Below the pieces are notes generated by a model. That model saw nothing but the letters and a program-made list of their open reading frames with translations, did no database searches and was not told the DNA's origin. Of a stretch of 64,000 nucleotides of DNA, positions 59,991 through 64,000 are shown in pieces. How positions within the stretch are numbered: the stretch's first letter is position 1; each line of letters starts with the position of its first letter. Position numbers and translations under genes: made by a program. Where the stretch lies: the NCBI RefSeq assembly GCF_040712315.1, contig NC_134013.1:81598001-81662000 (forward strand), written 5' to 3'. This stretch comes from Castanea sativa. Its lineage: Eukaryota > Streptophyta > Magnoliopsida > Fagales > Fagaceae.

Positions 59991-62400
59991 TTCCATTATT
60001 CTTTATCATCGTATCAAGATTTTTATATATATCTTTTGTTTATATAGATCTTAGACTTTTTATTCGGCTATAAAAGATTTTATTATTTAATTTAATTAAA
60101 ATTCGGTCTTCATGTAGTTTTTTTTTTTTGCAATAAACTTATCAGTTTTATCTCATTATTATTGTAATTTAATATATAATTTATCTCCAAAATAACTTAT
60201 AATTTAGCTGATAAATATGCATAAAATAAAAGAGAACAACGAAAAAGGCCATGTTCAATTTTCACCTTCTATAATTTCCTTATTATTTGAAATAAATAAA
60301 AAATAAAAAATAAAAACCACCGTGGTGGTGTATCAATTCATGATAGAGTAGATTTTGATTGGTAGGTTATGAATCTAATGATATAGCAAAAGAAATGTTA
60401 CTGTGAACGACAAGAACCCAAATGCGTAAGAGGATGGTTAAGGATTATGATGAAGCACGATTACTTAAAGCTATCTTCTAAGCTTTTGTCAAAAAAATAA
60501 TCAATTTTTTTTTTCTTCCTTAAGCTTCATTCATGATTCATGATAGCATCTTTAGAAGTTTTCTTCAACTCAAAGAAACTTCAGATATCATTGTTTTACT
60601 TTAGCCTTATCCTTCTTTTAAGTTAGTTGCTCATTGCTTACCAGTACCTATCAATGTTGCTTCTGCCCAATCACGCAAGTACCATTAAAGGCTTAAAGGA
60701 AAGCCAATTTGATTCACAAGTATCTTTCTTATTTTATAGTTTCCTCTTTCTCTTTAACTAAGGTTCTGTTTGTCTTGCGCGTCCACGTCCCACATCCCAC
60801 GTTTTTGTCCTTTTTTTTTTTTAAGTGCAACACCTCTTGCACTGTTTGAACAGTGCAAACAAGCATAGGAACAGTGATTTCATTAATGATCAGTAACCGA
60901 AATTTTTTTTTTTTATTGTTTACAGTTTTTAACTTTTAACAAAATAAGCAATATCCAAATGTACACTAATTCTTACTTTAAATTTCTCATAATTTGTATT
61001 CATTGAATTATGTAATAAAAAATTATTTCAGTTAACTTAACTGGTAAAAATTTTTATCGTCAAATAAAAAACAGCATGAAATGTATGAAAACAGACTTAG
61101 TGTAAATTCAAAAACTTTTAATATTTAGGGGGGAATACTTAATCACTAACTATTAAGGTATTATGGAATTATTGGGTTTAGCATCTTCTAAGCAATTGCC
61201 TTAAAATGAATAGACAAAACAATAATGTAAGCTTAGGTCCAAAAGCTCATTGTTGGTCAAGTTTTGAAAAGGTCATGGGCACACAGCTTAGCTAGACATG
61301 TATTAAAAAATGGCCTTTGGCTGGCCCTGTAAAGTTAATGCATGCCCTGACATTACATCAACATGGCGCATCAAGTTCAAGTTAGCCTTAAACAAGTGTC
61401 TTCAATTGTCAAAAAACCTTTTCAAAAAAAAAAATGGTCAAAAAACAAATGTCTTCAAGTTCCTAAACAAAGTCATGCTATAGAGACTAGAGTAGGCCAG
61501 CTTTGGTGTTGGGTTTGGTTGAACCTATGACCAATCAAATTAAGTTTCTCAATTGAATCCTTTGTTATTATACCATATAAATACACATGGTCGGGCAACT
61601 CAAGCCCTAGTACTTTCATGACACTTGACCCACAAAGTCCTGGTCTTCGTTTTTTTTGTTTTTTATTTTTTGTGAGAGAAAGAGAACAAAGAAAACAGCC
61701 AAAAAAACAAATCAAGACGACTAGGGAAAACGGTCAAGTTAAGGCCAAACTTATCTATCCTCATTCCTCACTGCTTCTTCGACATTATTTAGGAATTTTT
61801 TAGAGGAAGAATAGAAATTGACTTAGCAAAACTTCAAGTCCATCTTTGCTTATCCGTGGGTTGGGGGTTGGGGTAGTTCTTTCTTTGCAAACCCAATCAT
61901 GCACGAAAGAAAAGTATTTGGTGGACTAATCAAACCTAGTGTCATTATTATGACATCTTTTATGGTGTTATATATTTGTACGCGTCTACCTCTTTCAATA
62001 CCAGTCTATTTATAAATAAATAAGATAATTACGTTGCTTTCAATACCACTATAGTTTAATATAATAAAATGAGAAAAACAAAACAAAACAAACAAACGCT
62101 AGAGTTCAAAAGGTCAGAATTATAACATACTAGTGGCTAACCCGTGCTATGCATAGAAACTTACCTATTTGTGAAGTAAACTGAAATAATTTTATAAAAT
62201 CTCAAAGTGATTAAAAAATTACATGATTTGCTATTGTATAATTTCAATTTGTGTTATAAATTGATAAAGAAACCATTACTTGAACGTGTAATGACTTACA
62301 AAAAATTTGTCAGACAGTTTCAGATACTGCAAAAAAATAACTCAAAAATTCAGATATTAAAACTTCTGAAAGACCAAAAAATATTAAAGAAAAATTATCA
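59991..62400. other. Intergenic AT-rich region
   Basis: No gene recognised. Around 60765-60960 a block with ttctgtttgtcttgcgcgtc, gaacagtgcaaac and acagtttttaacttttaaca resembles a degraded MITE. Around 62131 actagtggctaacccgtgct resembles the end of a dispersed plant repeat. Both are low confidence. Confidence 0.5.
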
Positions 62401-62403
62401 ACA

Positions 62404-62690
62404 TTTGAGTTTGAGTTTGAGTTTAAGTTGGACTTGTTAGAGAGATAGAGTTTCACTCCTTGTTAAGTTTGGATTAAATAAAATAATTTTGTTTAAAAAA
62501 AAATGAGTTTAAATTTAAGTTGGACTTGTAAGATAGAGTTTCACTCCTTATTAAGTTTGGACTAAACAAAAATAATTTTGTTTAAAAAAATGATGAGTTT
62601 GAGTTTAAGTTAGACTTGTTAAAGAGATAGCGTTTCACTCCTTATTAAATTTGAACTAAATAAAAATAATTTTATTTAAATAAAATGACA
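62404..62690 (+). repeat. Three tandem units of about 90 bp
   Basis: Units share gagtttaagttggacttgt, gatagagtttcactcctt, ttaagtttggactaa and aataattttgtttaaa. Copies start near 62411, 62504 and 62594. Non-coding. Confidence 0.85.
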
Positions 62691-62857
62691 ATTTTATTTG
62701 AATATTGTGTTGACGTGGAAAATTGTGGGAGTTTTAGAGGGGTTGGTTTTATATATATAGATAATGGTTCATGCCATATGGGTGTATTTAATCCTTTATG
62801 CATTTCTTTTCTTTTATACAAATCTTAAACTTTTTTTCTCATGGATCTAATAATGCC

Positions 62858-62861
<4 letters not shown>

Positions 62862-62908
<47 letters not shown>
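62862..62908. repeat. (TA)n microsatellite
   Basis: Uninterrupted TA alternation, 47 bp. Confidence 0.95.
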
Positions 62909-62910
<2 letters not shown>

Positions 62911-63084
62911 CCAAAAAGAAAAATAGGGATTAAAGGACAAGCAAACGGATATTATAGTTTTAAAAAAATGGGAAAACATCAAATTTTATTTCAGAATAAA
63001 AAGTAACAAATACATCATGGAGAAGAGCTTGTTGTATAAAATAAGGATCCTCTTCAATTCAAGCAGAGAAATCAACAATACTTA

Positions 63085-63345
63085 AAGCATGTTTAGCTAA
63101 CAAATGAGTAGGGCAATTACCTTATTTATGTACATGGGAAATCTCAACCCGGTGAATTTATGCATAGAGAATATCATCATTTAAGTAATGGGTGCAACTG
63201 AAGAAAGAGTGGGAGAATTATCACTCAAAGTCTAGGAGATAATAAGAAAGTCACCTTCCAAGATGAAATCATGAATACCCAGATCTTTAGCAAATTGAAA
63301 GCGGTCTTCAAAAGCTATTGCTTCTATATCAAGCGCCCCAAGTGA
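63085..63345 (-). pseudogene. RNase H (RVT_3-type) relic
   Basis: The minus strand reads LGALDIEAIAFEDRFQFAKD, then LGIHDFILEGDFLIIS, then stops. The E-A...F-A-x-D-L-G-I...E-G-D pattern matches the middle of plant retroelement RNase H. Dead fragment. Confidence 0.7.
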
Positions 63346-63859
63346 ATTCCCTTCCCGGATAAACAAAGATTGAAATGCTCATTACTGTGCATTCTTTTAG
63401 CTAGAACAAGTTACAAACTTCTTTTTCCTATATTTACGAGTACAAGTTTTGTATTCATTAGCAGGAGGATCCCCTTTGTTCAATTTGATGGGCTTAATAA
63501 TAATACATTGTGGGTCCACAAGGCTGCAGTCAATCTGACCTGTGTTACACGAGGGGAACCCCATTGAACCATTTGAAGGTTTCAAGAATACATTATGGCT
63601 GTTTCTCAACAACAACAAAAAAAAAAAAATACATTATGGCCTTATGGGCCCAGCGCCGCTCAGAAGGGCAACCCCTAATCACATGCCCAAATCAGTGACC
63701 CAATTATTGTAGGGCACATCTCATGATGGAGTCATTGCACACTTCAGCCACACAAAAAAAGTCACTGCACACTTCGGAGATGTGTCCTCGGCAAGTTATA
63801 CTAATTCCTCCCAATTTGAATTAGCATTAGTTTTTTTTTAATTATTAGGTGACAAATGA

Positions 63860-64000
63860 TAAACAGTGATACTCCAAATCTGTTAATGGAGTCTTTACTC
63901 TTTTTACTGTCTGATTGCAAGAGCCTTTACAGAGGAATTTCTAACAAACAGATAGAGCATGTATACCGGGAAGCTAATCAATATACTGACGCTCTAGTTG
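63860..64000 (+). pseudogene. RNase H C-terminal relic, running off the window end
   Basis: The plus strand reads MESLLFLLSDCKSLYRG, then KQIEHVYREANQYTDALV up to the last base. The LSDC...HVYREAN-x-x-DAL pattern is the C-terminal part of the RNase H domain, with the catalytic Asp in TDAL. No stop within this stretch; the rest lies outside. Confidence 0.72.

Noticed and set aside
1..64000. tRNA, rRNA and other structural RNA genes
   Set aside because: No convincing cloverleaf or rRNA sequence was seen. tRNA-like boxes belong to SINEs.

Overview
The window is nuclear DNA of a flowering plant. The evidence is AT-rich intergenic DNA, split genes with GT-AG introns, plant-specific gene families (class II formin with a PTEN-like head, SUVR3, chloroplast FAD6), and plant SINEs, MITEs, a TRIM-like element and a Ty3/Gypsy retrotransposon with plant features. 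Gene content fits a eudicot, and the repeat style suggests a woody species, possibly of the oak order. The species call is inference only.

Layout. (1) 33-17964, minus strand: a 17-exon class II formin. Its introns hold two miniature LTR elements, a 5'-truncated LINE, a MITE and a possible solo LTR. (2) 18.0-23.0 kb: repeats, including a MITE, an RNase H relic, LTR pieces and a long-inverted-repeat element with a GC-rich core. (3) 23032-24725, plus: a two-exon SUVR3 histone methyltransferase gene, followed by a small copy of its own intron/exon border. (4) 25360-28219, minus: an eight-exon receptor-like kinase gene broken by a one-base frameshift and lacking a normal DFG motif. (5) 28.2-34.8 kb: intergenic, with an RNase H relic, MITE, SINEs and a hairpin element. 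(6) 34806-41714, plus: ten-exon chloroplast omega-6 desaturase FAD6, with two SINEs in intron 2. (7) 43466-44794, minus: an intronless BTB/POZ plus WD40-like gene, tail to tail with FAD6. The Arabidopsis counterparts (At4g30940, At4g30950, recalled) are also neighbours. (8) 44.8-48.6 kb: a hAT-type element and a tandem duplication. (9) 48567-59985: a complete but decayed 11.4-kb Gypsy element with 5-bp target duplications, two RNase H domains, a seven-copy tandem array after the integrase, and a relic of a spliced antisense gene. (10) 60-64 kb: AT-rich DNA with tandem repeats and two more RNase H relics.

The host genes have no obvious shared pathway: actin nucleation, chromatin methylation, receptor signalling, plastid lipid desaturation and a probable ubiquitin-ligase adaptor. 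Exon joins were made by eye. The formin (3618 nt), SUVR3 (1077 nt) and FAD6 (1326 nt) models each sum to a multiple of three and end in a stop. The kinase sums to 1826 nt, one base short, which agrees with the frameshift. The most unusual region is the Gypsy element with its antisense spliced gene and tandem array.
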